Both the position numbers and the translations under genes were made by a program. Below the pieces are notes generated by a model, which saw nothing but the letters and a program-made list of their open reading frames with translations, was not told where the DNA came from and searched no databases. From Candidatus Pseudomonas phytovorans (GTDB lineage Bacteria; Pseudomonadota; Gammaproteobacteria; Pseudomonadales; Pseudomonadaceae), in contig CP119325.1 of assembly GCA_029202525.1 (NCBI GenBank), positions 2,454,001 to 2,518,000 on the forward strand: a stretch of 64,000 nucleotides of DNA, written 5' to 3'. This document shows positions 8,384 to 17,123 of the stretch, piece after piece; positions within the stretch are counted from its first letter, which is position 1; every line of letters starts with the position of its first letter.

Positions 8384-9616
8384 ATGGCTATCGAGATCAA
8401 AGCCCCAACCTTCCCGGAATCGGTTGCCGATGGCACCGTTGCCACCTGGCACAAGCAGCCGGGCGAAGCCGTCAAGCGTGACGAGCTGATCGTCGACATC
8501 GAGACCGACAAGGTCGTCCTGGAAGTGCTGGCCACCGCCGACGGCGTGCTGGGCGCGATCGTCAAGGGCGAGGGCGAAACCGTCCTGTCCGACGAACTGC
8601 TGGGTTCGATCGTTGAGGGTGGTGCTGCTGCCGCTCCTGCCGCCGCCGCCCCGGCTGGCGCTCCAGCTGCAGCTGCAGCTGCAGCTGCAGCTGACGCTGG
8701 TGAAGACGACCCGGTTGCTGCCCCGGCTGCGCGCAAGCTGGCTGAAGAAAACGGCATCGACCTGGCTACCGTTGCCGGTACCGGTAAAGGCGGTCGCATC
8801 ACCAAGGAAGACGTGGTTGCTGCTGTTGCCAACAAGAAGTCGGCACCTGCCGCTGCACCGGCTGCCAAGCCTGCCGCTGCCGCTGCTGCCCCGGTTGTCG
8901 TTGCCGCTGGCGACCGCACCGAGAAGCGCGTGCCAATGACCCGCGTGCGTGCCACCGTTGCCAAGCGTCTGGTCGAAGCCCAGTCGAACATGGCGATGCT
9001 GACCACCTTCAACGAAGTCGACATGACCGAAGTCATGGCCCTGCGTTCGAAGTACAAGGACCTGTTCGAGAAGTCCCACAATGGCGTGCGCCTGGGCTTC
9101 ATGTCGTTCTTCGTCAAGGCAGCCACCGAAGCGCTGAAGCGCTTCCCGGCCGTCAACGCCTCGATCGACGGCAGCGACATCGTTTACCACGGCTATGCCG
9201 ACATCGGTGTTGCGGTGTCCAGCGACCGTGGCCTGGTGGTTCCGGTACTGCGTAACGCCGAGTCGATGAGCCTGGCTGAAATCGAAGGCGGCATCGCCAC
9301 CTACGGCAAGAAAGCCCGTGACGGCAAATTGTCGATCGATGAAATGACCGGCGGCACCTTCACCATCACCAACGGTGGTACCTTCGGTTCGATGATGTCG
9401 ACCCCGATCGTCAACCCGCCGCAGGCTGCCATTCTCGGCATGCACAACATCATCCAGCGTCCGATGGCCATCAACGGCCAAGTGGTAATCCGCCCGATGA
9501 TGTACTTGGCGCTGTCGTACGATCACCGCCTGATTGATGGTAAGGAAGCCGTAACCTTCCTGGTCACCATCAAGAACCTGCTGGAAGATCCGTCTCGCCT
9601 GCTGCTGGACATCTAA
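8384..9616 (+). CDS. sucB: Dihydrolipoyl succinyltransferase, E2 of 2-oxoglutarate dehydrogenase
   Basis: Core of the complex; transfers succinyl from E1 to CoA. Domain order in the 410 residues is a lipoyl domain (1-80, lipoylated K43 in IETDKVV), an Ala/Pro-rich linker (about 84-106), a peripheral-subunit-binding domain (about 112-150, [12 protein letters not shown]), a second Ala/Pro linker, and a catalytic domain from about 185 with the signature [11 protein letters not shown]. The first linker is partly encoded by five perfect copies of CAGCTG (8664-8693), so its length could vary between strains. It starts 42 bp after sucA. Confidence 0.97.
8664..8693 (+). repeat. CAGCTG x5 hexanucleotide tandem repeat within sucB
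   Basis: Five perfect head-to-tail copies of CAGCTG encode alternating GCT/GCA alanine codons in the SucB linker. Each unit is palindromic and adds two alanines in frame, so slippage would change linker length without breaking the frame. Confidence 0.9.
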
Positions 9617-9708
9617 CCCTCTGGCTGCGTACCGTGCCGGCCTGTCTTCGAAAGAAGCGTGGCCGCCTGGTACGCGGCTTGTAGCTTGTAGCTGATAAGG
9701 AATCTTTT

Positions 9709-11145
9709 ATGACCCAGAAATTCGACGTAGTGGTGATTGGTGCAGGTCCTGGCGGCTATGTGGCTGCCATCAAGGCTGCCCAGCTTGGTCTGAAGACTGC
9801 CTGTATCGAGAAATACACTGACGCCGAGGGCAAACTGGCCCTGGGCGGCACCTGCCTGAACGTAGGTTGCATTCCTTCCAAGGCGCTGCTGGACAGCTCC
9901 TGGAAATACAAGGAAGCCAAAGAGAGCTTCAACGTCCACGGTATCTCCACTGGCGAAGTGAAGATGGACGTCGCTGCGATGGTTGGCCGCAAGGCTGGCA
10001 TCGTCAAAAACCTGACCGGCGGCGTTGCCACCCTGTTCAAGGCCAACGGCGTTACTTCGATCCAGGGCCACGGCAAACTGCTGGCTGGCAAGAAAGTCGA
10101 AGTCACCAAGGCTGACGGCACCACCGAAGTCATCGAAGCCGACAACGTGATTCTGGCTTCCGGCTCGCGCCCGATCGACATTCCGCCGGCTCCGGTCGAC
10201 CAGAACGTCATCGTCGACTCCACCGGCGCCCTGGAATTCCAGACCGTACCACAGCGTCTGGGTGTTATCGGCGCCGGCGTCATCGGCCTGGAACTCGGTT
10301 CGGTATGGTCGCGCCTGGGTGCCCAGGTGACTGTCCTGGAAGCCCTGGACACCTTCCTGATGGCTGCTGACACTGCAGTTGCCAAAGAAGCTCAGAAAAC
10401 GCTGACCAAGCAAGGTCTGGACATCAAGCTGGGCGCTCGCGTGACCGGCTCGCAAGTCAATGGCAACGAAGTCGAAGTGACTTACACCGATGCCAATGGC
10501 GAGCAGAAAATCACCTTCGACAAGCTGATCGTAGCGGTCGGCCGTCGTCCGGTAACCACCGAGTTGCTGGCTGCCGACAGCGGCGTGACCATCGACGAGC
10601 GTGGCTACATCTTCGTTGACGATCACTGCGCCACCAGCGTTCCAGGCGTATTCGCCATCGGTGACGTGGTACGCGGCATGATGCTGGCCCACAAGGCCTC
10701 GGAAGAGGGCATCATGGTTGTCGAGCGCATCAAGGGCCACAAGGCCCAGATGAACTACGACCTGATCCCGTCGGTTATCTACACCCACCCGGAAATTGCA
10801 TGGGTCGGCAAGACCGAACAGTCCTTGAAGGCCGAGGGTGTTGAGGTTAACGTAGGCACCTTCCCGTTCGCGGCCAGCGGCCGTGCGATGGCTGCCAACG
10901 ACACCGGTGGTTTCGTCAAGGTCATCGCCGATGCCAAGACCGACCGCGTCCTGGGTGTACACGTGATTGGCCCATCGGCTGCCGAACTGGTGCAGCAGGG
11001 TGCAATCGCAATGGAATTCGGCACCAGTGCCGAGGATCTGGGCATGATGGTCTTCAGCCATCCAACCCTGTCCGAAGCGTTGCATGAAGCAGCGCTGGCG
11101 GTGAATGGCGGCGCCATTCACGTGGCCAACCGTAAGAAGCGTTAA
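9709..11145 (+). CDS. lpdG: Dihydrolipoamide dehydrogenase, E3
   Basis: Reoxidises the dihydrolipoyl group and reduces NAD+. The 478 residues show the FAD motif GAGPGGYVAA (11-20), the redox disulfide C49/C54 in GGTCLNVGCIPSK, a second Rossmann motif GAGVIGLELGS for NAD, and the C-terminal HPTLSEALHEA that supplies the His-Glu pair. Its place between sucB and sucCD fits the Pseudomonas LPD-glc serving 2-oxoglutarate dehydrogenase and the glycine system. The separate LPD-val belongs to the bkd operon elsewhere. Confidence 0.97.
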   Translation: MTQKFDVVVIGAGPGGYVAAIKAAQLGLKTACIEKYTDAEGKLALGGTCLNVGCIPSKALLDSSWKYKEAKESFNVHGISTGEVKMDVAAMVGRKAGIVKNLTGGVATLFKANGVTSIQGHGKLLAGKKVEVTKADGTTEVIEADNVILASGSRPIDIPPAPVDQNVIVDSTGALEFQTVPQRLGVIGAGVIGLELGSVWSRLGAQVTVLEALDTFLMAADTAVAKEAQKTLTKQGLDIKLGARVTGSQVNGNEVEVTYTDANGEQKITFDKLIVAVGRRPVTTELLAADSGVTIDERGYIFVDDHCATSVPGVFAIGDVVRGMMLAHKASEEGIMVVERIKGHKAQMNYDLIPSVIYTHPEIAWVGKTEQSLKAEGVEVNVGTFPFAASGRAMAANDTGGFVKVIADAKTDRVLGVHVIGPSAAELVQQGAIAMEFGTSAEDLGMMVFSHPTLSEALHEAALAVNGGAIHVANRKKR

Positions 11146-11174
11146 TTATAAGAAACCACGGCGGGCAGCCCGTC

Positions 11175-11198
11175 GTGAGTCTTGCGTGCATGACTCAC
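11175..11198 (+). promoter_or_regulatory. Inverted repeat in the lpdG-sucC gap
   Basis: GTGAGTC and GACTCAC are separated by 10 nt. A second hairpin-forming stretch (GGCGCC..GGCGC) lies at about 11261-11278. The 172-bp gap has no T run, so these may be processing or stability elements rather than a terminator. Confidence 0.3.
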
Positions 11199-11317
11199 CG
11201 CGGAACGTCCGCCGGACCGGATCACACGGGAAAACCCGGGGTCAACGGTCACAGGTGGTGCGGCGCCAGTAATGGCGCAGCGCCGAAGCGCAGTACCTAA
11301 CGAAGACGGTAAAAAGC

Positions 11318-12484
11318 ATGAATCTTCACGAGTATCAGGGTAAGCAGCTGTTCGCTGAATACGGCCTGCCAGTTTCCAAGGGTTTCGCAGTCGATACCCC
11401 TGAAGCTGCAGCAGAAGCTTGCGACAAGATCGGCGGTTCCGAGTGGGTTGTAAAAGCCCAGGTTCACGCAGGTGGTCGCGGTAAAGCGGGCGGCGTCAAG
11501 CTGGTTCGCAGCAAGGAAGACGCCAAGGCGTTCGCTGCGCAATGGTTGGGCAAGCGCCTGGTAACCTACCAGACCGACGCCAACGGTCAGCCAGTGACCA
11601 AGATCCTGGTCGAATCCTGCACTGACATCGCCAAAGAGCTGTACCTGGGCGCTGTAGTCGATCGCTCGAGCCGCCGCATCGTGTTCATGGCTTCCACCGA
11701 AGGTGGCGTGGACATCGAGAAAGTCGCTCACGACACTCCTGAGAAGATCATCAAGGCTACTATCGATCCACTGGTCGGCGCGCAGCCGTTCCAGGGTCGT
11801 GAACTGGCATTCCAGCTGGGTCTGGAAGGCAAGCAAGTTGCTCAGTTCGCCAAGATTTTCGTAGGCCTGGCCAAGCTGTTCAAAGAACACGACCTGGCCC
11901 TGCTGGAAGTCAACCCGCTGGTCATCAAGGCCGACGGCGACCTGCACTGCCTGGATGCGAAGATCAACATCGACGCAAACGCCATGTACCGTCAGCCTAA
12001 GCTGAAAACCTTCCACGACCCGTCGCAAGACGACCCTCGTGAAGCCCACGCTGCCAGCTTCGAGCTGAACTACGTGGCCCTGGAAGGCAACATCGGCTGC
12101 ATGGTCAACGGTGCCGGCCTGGCCATGGGTACCATGGACATCGTCAACTTGCATGGCGGCAAGCCAGCCAACTTCCTCGACGTTGGCGGCGGTGCTACCA
12201 AAGAACGCGTTACCGAAGCGTTCAAGATCATTCTGTCCGACAGCAATGTCGCGGCCGTTCTGGTCAACATCTTCGGCGGCATCGTTCGTTGCGACATGAT
12301 TGCCGAAGGCATCATCGGTGCAGTGAAAGAAGTCGGCGTTAAAGTTCCGGTTGTTGTTCGCCTTGAAGGTAACAACGCCGAACTGGGCGCTAAAGTACTG
12401 GCAGAAAGCGGTTTGAACATCATTGCGGCCACCAGCCTGACCGACGCTGCTCAACAAGTTGTAAAAGCTGCGGAGGGCAAGTAA
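11318..12484 (+). CDS. sucC: Succinyl-CoA synthetase beta subunit
   Basis: With SucD makes ATP or GTP from succinyl-CoA, giving succinate. The 388 residues are standard. The N-terminal ATP-grasp domain starts MNLHEYQGKQLFAEYGLP and contains KAQVHAGGRGKAGGVK. The C-terminal CoA-ligase domain has LDVGGGAT and NIFGGIVRCD. It overlaps the sucD start codon by one base (TAATG), consistent with coupled synthesis of equal subunits. Confidence 0.98.
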   Translation: MNLHEYQGKQLFAEYGLPVSKGFAVDTPEAAAEACDKIGGSEWVVKAQVHAGGRGKAGGVKLVRSKEDAKAFAAQWLGKRLVTYQTDANGQPVTKILVESCTDIAKELYLGAVVDRSSRRIVFMASTEGGVDIEKVAHDTPEKIIKATIDPLVGAQPFQGRELAFQLGLEGKQVAQFAKIFVGLAKLFKEHDLALLEVNPLVIKADGDLHCLDAKINIDANAMYRQPKLKTFHDPSQDDPREAHAASFELNYVALEGNIGCMVNGAGLAMGTMDIVNLHGGKPANFLDVGGGATKERVTEAFKIILSDSNVAAVLVNIFGGIVRCDMIAEGIIGAVKEVGVKVPVVVRLEGNNAELGAKVLAESGLNIIAATSLTDAAQQVVKAAEGK

Positions 12485-13368
12485 TGAGCGTCCTGATCAA
12501 TAAAGACACCAAAGTTATCTGCCAGGGCTTCACCGGCTCGCAGGGTACTTTCCACTCCGAACAAGCCATCGCCTACGGCACCAAGATGGTTGGCGGCGTG
12601 ACCCCAGGCAAGGGTGGTACCACCCACCTGGGCCTGCCAGTGTTCAACACTGTGAAAGAAGCTGTAGAAGCTACCGGCGCTGACGCTTCGGTTATCTACG
12701 TTCCGGCTCCTTTCTGCAAAGACTCGATCCTGGAAGCGGCCTTCGGCGGCATCAAGCTGATCGTGTGCATCACCGAAGGCATTCCTACCCTGGACATGCT
12801 GGATGCCAAGGTCAAGTGCGACGAGCTGGGTGTTACCCTGATCGGCCCTAACTGCCCAGGCGTCATCACCCCAGGCGAGTGCAAGATCGGCATCATGCCA
12901 GGTCACATTCACCTGCCAGGCAAGGTCGGTATCGTTTCGCGTTCCGGCACCCTGACTTACGAAGCCGTCAAGCAGACCACCGACGCCGGCTTCGGCCAGT
13001 CGACCTGCGTCGGCATCGGCGGTGACCCGATCCCGGGCTCCAACTTCATCGACATCCTGAAGCTGTTCCAGGAAGACCCGAAGACCGAAGCGATCGTCAT
13101 GATCGGTGAGATCGGCGGTTCGGCTGAAGAAGAAGCTGCTGCCTACATCAAGGCTCACGTCACCAAGCCTGTCGTTTCGTACATCGCCGGTGTTACCGCA
13201 CCTGCGGGCAAGCGCATGGGCCACGCTGGCGCCATCATTTCCGGCGGCAAGGGCACTGCGGACGAGAAGTTCGCCGCGCTGCAGGACGCTGGTGTGAAAA
13301 CCGTGCGTTCCCTGGCTGACATCGGCAAGGCCCTGGCCGAGCTGACTGGCTGGGAAGCCAAGAAGTAA
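12484..13368 (+). CDS. sucD: Succinyl-CoA synthetase alpha subunit
   Basis: Carries the phosphohistidine intermediate and binds CoA. The 294 residues include the CoA-binding region GFTGSQGTFHSEQAI, the motif GPNCPGVITPGECKIGIMPG and the phosphorylated H247 in GHAGAIISGGKG. It is the last gene of the TCA block and is followed by a strong terminator. Confidence 0.98.
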   Translation: MSVLINKDTKVICQGFTGSQGTFHSEQAIAYGTKMVGGVTPGKGGTTHLGLPVFNTVKEAVEATGADASVIYVPAPFCKDSILEAAFGGIKLIVCITEGIPTLDMLDAKVKCDELGVTLIGPNCPGVITPGECKIGIMPGHIHLPGKVGIVSRSGTLTYEAVKQTTDAGFGQSTCVGIGGDPIPGSNFIDILKLFQEDPKTEAIVMIGEIGGSAEEEAAAYIKAHVTKPVVSYIAGVTAPAGKRMGHAGAIISGGKGTADEKFAALQDAGVKTVRSLADIGKALAELTGWEAKK

Positions 13369-13394
13369 TACTGCTACACCCCCCACGCGCACAG

Positions 13395-13417
13395 AGGCCA
13401 CCTTCGGGTGGCCTTTG
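13395..13417 (+). terminator. Terminator after sucD
   Basis: GGCCACC-TTCG-GGTGGCC forms a 7-bp stem with a UUCG tetraloop followed by TTT, 27 bp after the sucD stop. Confidence 0.85.
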
Positions 13418-13563
13418 TCGTTTCTGCGCGGGGTATTTTATCGACGTGGAAAATTCGATGGGTCCGATCAGGTTTTTCCACCAGACATTCACGCTAATTG
13501 GCAATAAATTATCGCTTGGCACAGATATCCAGACGACAAACATGTACGCACATCGGACAAGCA

Positions 13564-13578
13564 GCACTGTAACAGTGC
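13564..13578. promoter_or_regulatory. Operator-like inverted repeat upstream of brnQ
   Basis: GCACTGT-A-ACAGTGC is a perfect 7+1+7 palindrome about 165 bp upstream of brnQ, typical in form of a dimeric repressor site. No cognate regulator gene is adjacent. Confidence 0.4.
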
Positions 13579-13676
13579 GTTTGTTGGGTAAAACGGTTAA
13601 TCTACGCGCCACTCTGTGCCCGCTCCCCAAAAGGGAACGACACGCTAAACGGGTCTGGCCTATCAAGCCGGGCAGC

Positions 13677-13699
13677 ATTTCCCTCACCCATAGGGAAAT
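13677..13699. promoter_or_regulatory. Second inverted repeat upstream of brnQ
   Basis: ATTTCCCT and AGGGAAAT are separated by 7 nt, ending 42 bp before the brnQ ATG. It could be an operator or a leader hairpin. The rest of the 13.42-13.74 kb interval shows no convincing gene. Confidence 0.35.
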
Positions 13700-13741
13700 C
13701 CCTTCTCGAATCCCGATTTCAGCAGTGTGGTACTACCTTAA

Positions 13742-15055
13742 ATGAAAGTTCTCAAAGGCCAGGATATCCTGGCGCTTGGCTTTATGACGTTTGCGCTTTT
13801 CGTGGGTGCAGGCAATATCATCTTCCCGCCTATCGTCGGTCTGCAGTCTGGCCCGCACGTATGGATGGCAGCACTGGGCTTTCTGGTGACCGCCGTGGGC
13901 CTGCCGGTCATCACCGTGGTGGCTCTGGCCAAGGTCGGTGGTGGCATGGATGCCCTGAGCAGCCCGATCGGCAAGTTTTTCGGCGGCCTGCTGGCGGCTG
14001 TCTGCTACCTGTCGGTCGGCCCGCTGTTCGCCACCCCGCGTACGGCGACTGTATCGTTCGAAGTGGGTGTTGCACCGCTGACCGGTGAAAGCCCGCTGGC
14101 GCTGTTCATCTACAGTCTGGTGTACTTCGCCGTGGTGCTGGCTGTCTCTATGTACCCGGGCAAGCTGCTCGACACGGTGGGCCGTTTCCTGGCGCCGTTG
14201 AAGATCATCGCCTTGGCTGTGCTGGGCATTGCCGCCTTCGCACTGCCGGCCGGGACTATTGGCGAAGCACAGCCGGCCTATGCCGCAGCTGCATTTTCCA
14301 AAGGCTTCTCCGATGGCTACCTGACCATGGACACCTTGGGTGCTCTGGTGTTCGGTATCGTCATCGTCAACGCCATCCGCTCGCGCGGTGTCGAGTCACC
14401 GAAGCTGATCACCCGCTATGCAATCATCGCTGGCCTGATCGCCGGTGTCGGCCTGGCCCTGGTGTATATCAGCCTGTTCCGTCTGGGTGCCACCAGCCAT
14501 GACATCGCGGCTGATGCCACCAACGGTGCGGCGGTACTGCATGCCTACGTGCAGCATACCTTCGGCTCGCTGGGCAGCGGTTTCCTCGCCGTGCTGATCG
14601 CACTGGCTTGCCTGGTAACCGCGGTAGGCCTGACCTGCGCCTGTGCCGAGTACTTCAGCCAGATCCTGCCGTTGTCCTATCGCGCACTGGTGGTGATCCT
14701 GGCCGGCTCCTCGCTGCTGATCTCCAACCTCGGGTTGACCAAGCTGATCATGTTCTCGATCCCGGTGCTTACCGCCATCTACCCGCCTTGCATCGTGGTG
14801 GTCGGCCTGAGCTTCGTGAAGGACCTGTGGAATTCGCCGGCCCGTATCCTGGCGCCGGTGATGCTGGTGTCGCTGTTGTTCGGCATGGTCGACGCAATCA
14901 AGGGCAGCAGCATCGCCCACGTGCTGCCGGACTTCATGGCGCACCTGCCGTTGAGCGACGCTGGCATGGCCTGGCTGGTACCTTCGGTGGTGACCCTGGT
15001 CGGCGCCGTGGCGTGCGATCGCATGCTCGGCAAGCCGCGCGAGGCGCTGGCCTGA
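13742..15055 (+). CDS. brnQ: Branched-chain amino acid:cation symporter, LIVCS family
   Basis: Imports leucine, isoleucine and valine across the inner membrane with Na+ or H+. The 437 residues form about 12 hydrophobic segments and begin MKVLKGQDILALGFMTFALFV, followed by GAGNIIFPP, the family signature. GPLFATPRTATVSFEVG is also characteristic of BrnQ. The ATG lacks a clear Shine-Dalgarno sequence (TACTACCTTAA precedes it), so translation may be weak or controlled by the leader. It stands alone between two terminators, with two inverted repeats upstream. Confidence 0.93.
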   Translation: MKVLKGQDILALGFMTFALFVGAGNIIFPPIVGLQSGPHVWMAALGFLVTAVGLPVITVVALAKVGGGMDALSSPIGKFFGGLLAAVCYLSVGPLFATPRTATVSFEVGVAPLTGESPLALFIYSLVYFAVVLAVSMYPGKLLDTVGRFLAPLKIIALAVLGIAAFALPAGTIGEAQPAYAAAAFSKGFSDGYLTMDTLGALVFGIVIVNAIRSRGVESPKLITRYAIIAGLIAGVGLALVYISLFRLGATSHDIAADATNGAAVLHAYVQHTFGSLGSGFLAVLIALACLVTAVGLTCACAEYFSQILPLSYRALVVILAGSSLLISNLGLTKLIMFSIPVLTAIYPPCIVVVGLSFVKDLWNSPARILAPVMLVSLLFGMVDAIKGSSIAHVLPDFMAHLPLSDAGMAWLVPSVVTLVGAVACDRMLGKPREALA

Positions 15056-15125
15056 CCCGCTAGTTTGAAGCCTGAGGGCGGCACCGGCCACAAGCCGAAG
15101 GGTGCTCGCCAAGGGTGGAAACCGG

Positions 15126-15159
15126 AAAGCCCCGTATCCGAAAGGATGCGGGGCTTTTT
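15126..15159 (+). terminator. Terminator after brnQ
   Basis: AAAGCCCCG pairs with CGGGGCTTTTT around an inner ATCC/GGAT stem, followed by a T run. Confidence 0.85.
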
Positions 15160-15170
15160 GTTTGCCTGTT

Positions 15171-15268
15171 CCGGCCTCTTCGCGGGCGCGCCCGCTCCCA
15201 CAGGTTAAGCGCAATGTTCAGAGTTGGCGCTGTACCTGTGGGAGCGGGCGTGCCCGCGAAGAGGCCAG
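15171..15268. repeat. REP pair (inverted)
   Basis: Facing REP copies at 15171-15204 and 15234-15267. The spacer ending GGCGCTGTA also appears in the pair at 44.7 kb, so the pair behaves as one composite unit. With the brnQ terminator it accounts for the 15056-15372 gap; nothing else is seen there. Confidence 0.9.
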
Positions 15269-15372
15269 CATGAGCAGTACAAAAATCACGGCAGATGTGT
15301 GCCTTTTGCCGCTTGCCAGCGTCGAAATCCGGTCCCTATCCTCTAGGCACCTGGCCCATTCGGGAACCCTGC

Positions 15373-16122
15373 ATGAACTTCATCCAAAGCAACCTCAACA
15401 ACCTGCTGGCCATCGCATGGTTTGCCCTGTGCTGGGGTGGCTATACCCGCTATGCCATCTGGAAGGGCCGCGACACGGCGTGCCTGGCCAGCGTGTTGCA
15501 CCTGTACCGCGAAGACTGGATGCGCCGCATGCTGCTGCGCGACAACCGTATCGCCGATGCCAGCGTGATCGGCAACCTTGAACGCAACGCCTCGTTCTTT
15601 GCCTCAAGCACGCTGATCATCCTCGCAGGCATCCTTACCGTGCTCGGTGCCTCCGACCGGGCGCTGTCGCTGCTTGCTGACCTGCCGCTGGTGCAGCAGA
15701 CCTCTCAGGGCATGTCGGAAATCAAGCTGCTGTGCCTGGCCACGGTTTTCGTCTACGCCTTTTTCACGTTCAGCTGGTGCATGCGCCAGTACAACTTTGC
15801 AGCGGTGCTGGTGGGGTCAGCGCCAATGATCGGGGAACGGCTGGTCAATGAACTGGAACGCAAGGCGTTCGCTTCAAGGGCGGCACGGGTATTGTCACTT
15901 GCCGCCAACCAGTTCAACCTGGGCCTGCGTTCGTATTACTTCGGCATGGCCATGTTGAGCTGGTTTATCAGCCCATGGTTGTTCATGACCATGAGTGTCG
16001 GGGTGGTATTGATTCTCTATCGCCGAGAGTTCCATTCCGATGTGCTGGATGTGATGGTGTTCACACCCACCGAAAGTGTACCTGGCGAACCGGCAAAGGA
16101 AATGACAGTGCCGGGTAACTGA
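15373..16122 (+). CDS. DUF599 family membrane protein
   Basis: Conserved membrane protein of unknown function, 249 residues. Hydrophobic segments lie near 10-25, 75-97, 115-135 and 190-222. The stretch LHLYREDWMRRMLLRDNRIADASVIGNLERNASFFASST is typical of DUF599. The ATG at 15373 (MNFIQSNLNNLL) is preferred; an upstream in-frame start would add a hydrophilic extension that reads into REP-proximal DNA. No strong ribosome site is visible. It is monocistronic, ending at a terminator shared with the convergent lipoprotein gene. Confidence 0.75.
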   Translation: MNFIQSNLNNLLAIAWFALCWGGYTRYAIWKGRDTACLASVLHLYREDWMRRMLLRDNRIADASVIGNLERNASFFASSTLIILAGILTVLGASDRALSLLADLPLVQQTSQGMSEIKLLCLATVFVYAFFTFSWCMRQYNFAAVLVGSAPMIGERLVNELERKAFASRAARVLSLAANQFNLGLRSYYFGMAMLSWFISPWLFMTMSVGVVLILYRREFHSDVLDVMVFTPTESVPGEPAKEMTVPGN

Positions 16123-16148
16123 AACGTTTAATCTTTAATGCGCAGATA

Positions 16149-16178
16149 CAAAAAAACCCGACAGTGTCGGGTTTTTTT
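16149..16178. terminator. Bidirectional terminator
   Basis: AAAAACCCGAC-AGT-GTCGGGTTTTT is symmetrical and lies between the convergent DUF599 and lipoprotein genes. It can serve both. Confidence 0.9.
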
Positions 16179-16189
16179 GTTTTAGCCAA

Positions 16190-16492
16190 TTACTGCTTGG
16201 CGGGTTCAGCCGGAGTAGCTTCTGGCGCAGGAGCAGCTGGCGCGGCTTCCGGAGCCGGAGTAGCCGGAGCGGCTTCTTCGGCAGCCTTCTGCTCGGCTTC
16301 AGCCTGATCTTTGGCGGCTTCAGCGTTTTCCTTGGCGGCTTCGTTCATTTTATCCTGAGCTTCGCCCGCTTTTTCCTGGGCTTGCTCGGCGTGTTGCTGT
16401 GCGTCCTGGGCTTTGTCTTCGCTCGCTTTATCGCAAGCGGCCAGGCCCATGGCAGCGGCCAGCATCAGAGCAAAAGCAAAAGGTTTACGCAT
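16190..16492 (-). CDS. Small Ala/Glu-rich lipoprotein
   Basis: A 100-residue protein. The signal peptide MRKPFAFALMLAAAMGLAAC ends in a lipobox with lipidated C20, so it is probably anchored to an envelope membrane. Residues 21-75 are charged and Ala-rich (DKASEDKAQDAQQHAEQAQE onward) with heptad spacing that suggests a coiled coil. The tail is Ala/Pro/Glu-rich with repeated PEAAPA units. AAGGAG precedes the ATG; the frame is open further upstream, but that is antisense to the neighbouring thioesterase gene. The function is unknown. The helical form resembles small outer-membrane lipoproteins, but no conserved partner-binding motif is seen. Confidence 0.75.
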   Translation of the reverse strand: MRKPFAFALMLAAAMGLAACDKASEDKAQDAQQHAEQAQEKAGEAQDKMNEAAKENAEAAKDQAEAEQKAAEEAAPATPAPEAAPAAPAPEATPAEPAKQ

Positions 16493-16566
16493 GGGGGTGA
16501 TTCTCCTTGGTGGAATAAGTGACTTGTTCCTTCGAGTGCAACTACGCGGAATAAGTTCCACGAAGG

Positions 16567-16596
16567 TTACAGATATATAACGCCTCGTTCTATATA
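16567..16596 (+). promoter_or_regulatory. Possible promoter for the thioesterase pair
   Basis: TTACAG and TATATA are separated by 18 bp in an AT-rich stretch between the divergent lipoprotein and thioesterase genes. The match is moderate. Confidence 0.35.
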
Positions 16597-16646
16597 GACT
16601 TTTTAACATTTTTATGCCGCTGCGGCAGTACGGGTGGAAACAGCGA

Positions 16647-17123
16647 ATGAGCGATTCAACCTTGATGGCCATGGCCGAGCGTTTTCTTTCGGCCCTTAAA
16701 CATTGCCAGTTGCTGCACATGCGTGTGGCCCAGGCCGATGGTGATGGAATGACCCTGGTGTTGCCTTGGTCGCCGGCCATTGTCGGCAACCCGCAAACCG
16801 GTGCCGTGCATGGCGGGGCACTGACCACGCTGATGGACACTACCTGCGGCATGGCCACCCTGTGCGTGCTGCCGCGCTTTGAGGTGTGCCCGACGCTGGA
16901 CCTGCGCATCGACTACATGCACCCGGCCCAAGCCGGCAAGGACATCTACGGTCACGCCCAGTGCTACCGGGTTACCCGCGACGTGATCTTCACCCGTGGC
17001 ACTGCCTATCAGGACGACCCCGGCCAGCCGATCTGCCAGGTGGTGGGTACGTTCATGCGCCTGGGCACGGAGATCAAGGGCGGTATCCGTTTCGGCAACA
17101 GCCTGAAGGAGGGCGGGGCATGA
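16647..17123 (+). CDS. PaaI-family hotdog thioesterase (first of two)
   Basis: A 158-residue hotdog-fold protein, probably hydrolysing acyl-CoA or aryl-CoA thioesters. The signature HGGALTTLMDTTCGMAT carries the Asp expected in the PaaI/YdiI type, and PTLDLRIDYMHPA is a typical beta strand. The ATG at 16647 (MSDSTLMAM) has GTGGA upstream and fits better than an ATG 33 bp earlier. Its end overlaps the next gene by 4 bp (ATGA), so the two are translationally coupled and may form a heteromer. The substrate cannot be predicted. Confidence 0.8.
   Translation: MSDSTLMAMAERFLSALKHCQLLHMRVAQADGDGMTLVLPWSPAIVGNPQTGAVHGGALTTLMDTTCGMATLCVLPRFEVCPTLDLRIDYMHPAQAGKDIYGHAQCYRVTRDVIFTRGTAYQDDPGQPICQVVGTFMRLGTEIKGGIRFGNSLKEGGA

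Noticed and set aside
8664..8693. Repeat considered as a CRISPR or microsatellite regulator
   Set aside because: There are no spacers, and the units are in frame within a domain linker, so it is a coding tandem repeat only.
5978..9526. 1182-codon minus-strand frame opposite sucA and sucB
   Set aside because: It is the complement of conserved enzymes; the low-complexity Ser/Cys stretch mirrors the sucB alanine repeat.
13446..13745. Possible 99-codon gene upstream of brnQ
   Set aside because: It has no ribosome site, overlaps both inverted repeats and the brnQ start, and shows no coding-like composition.
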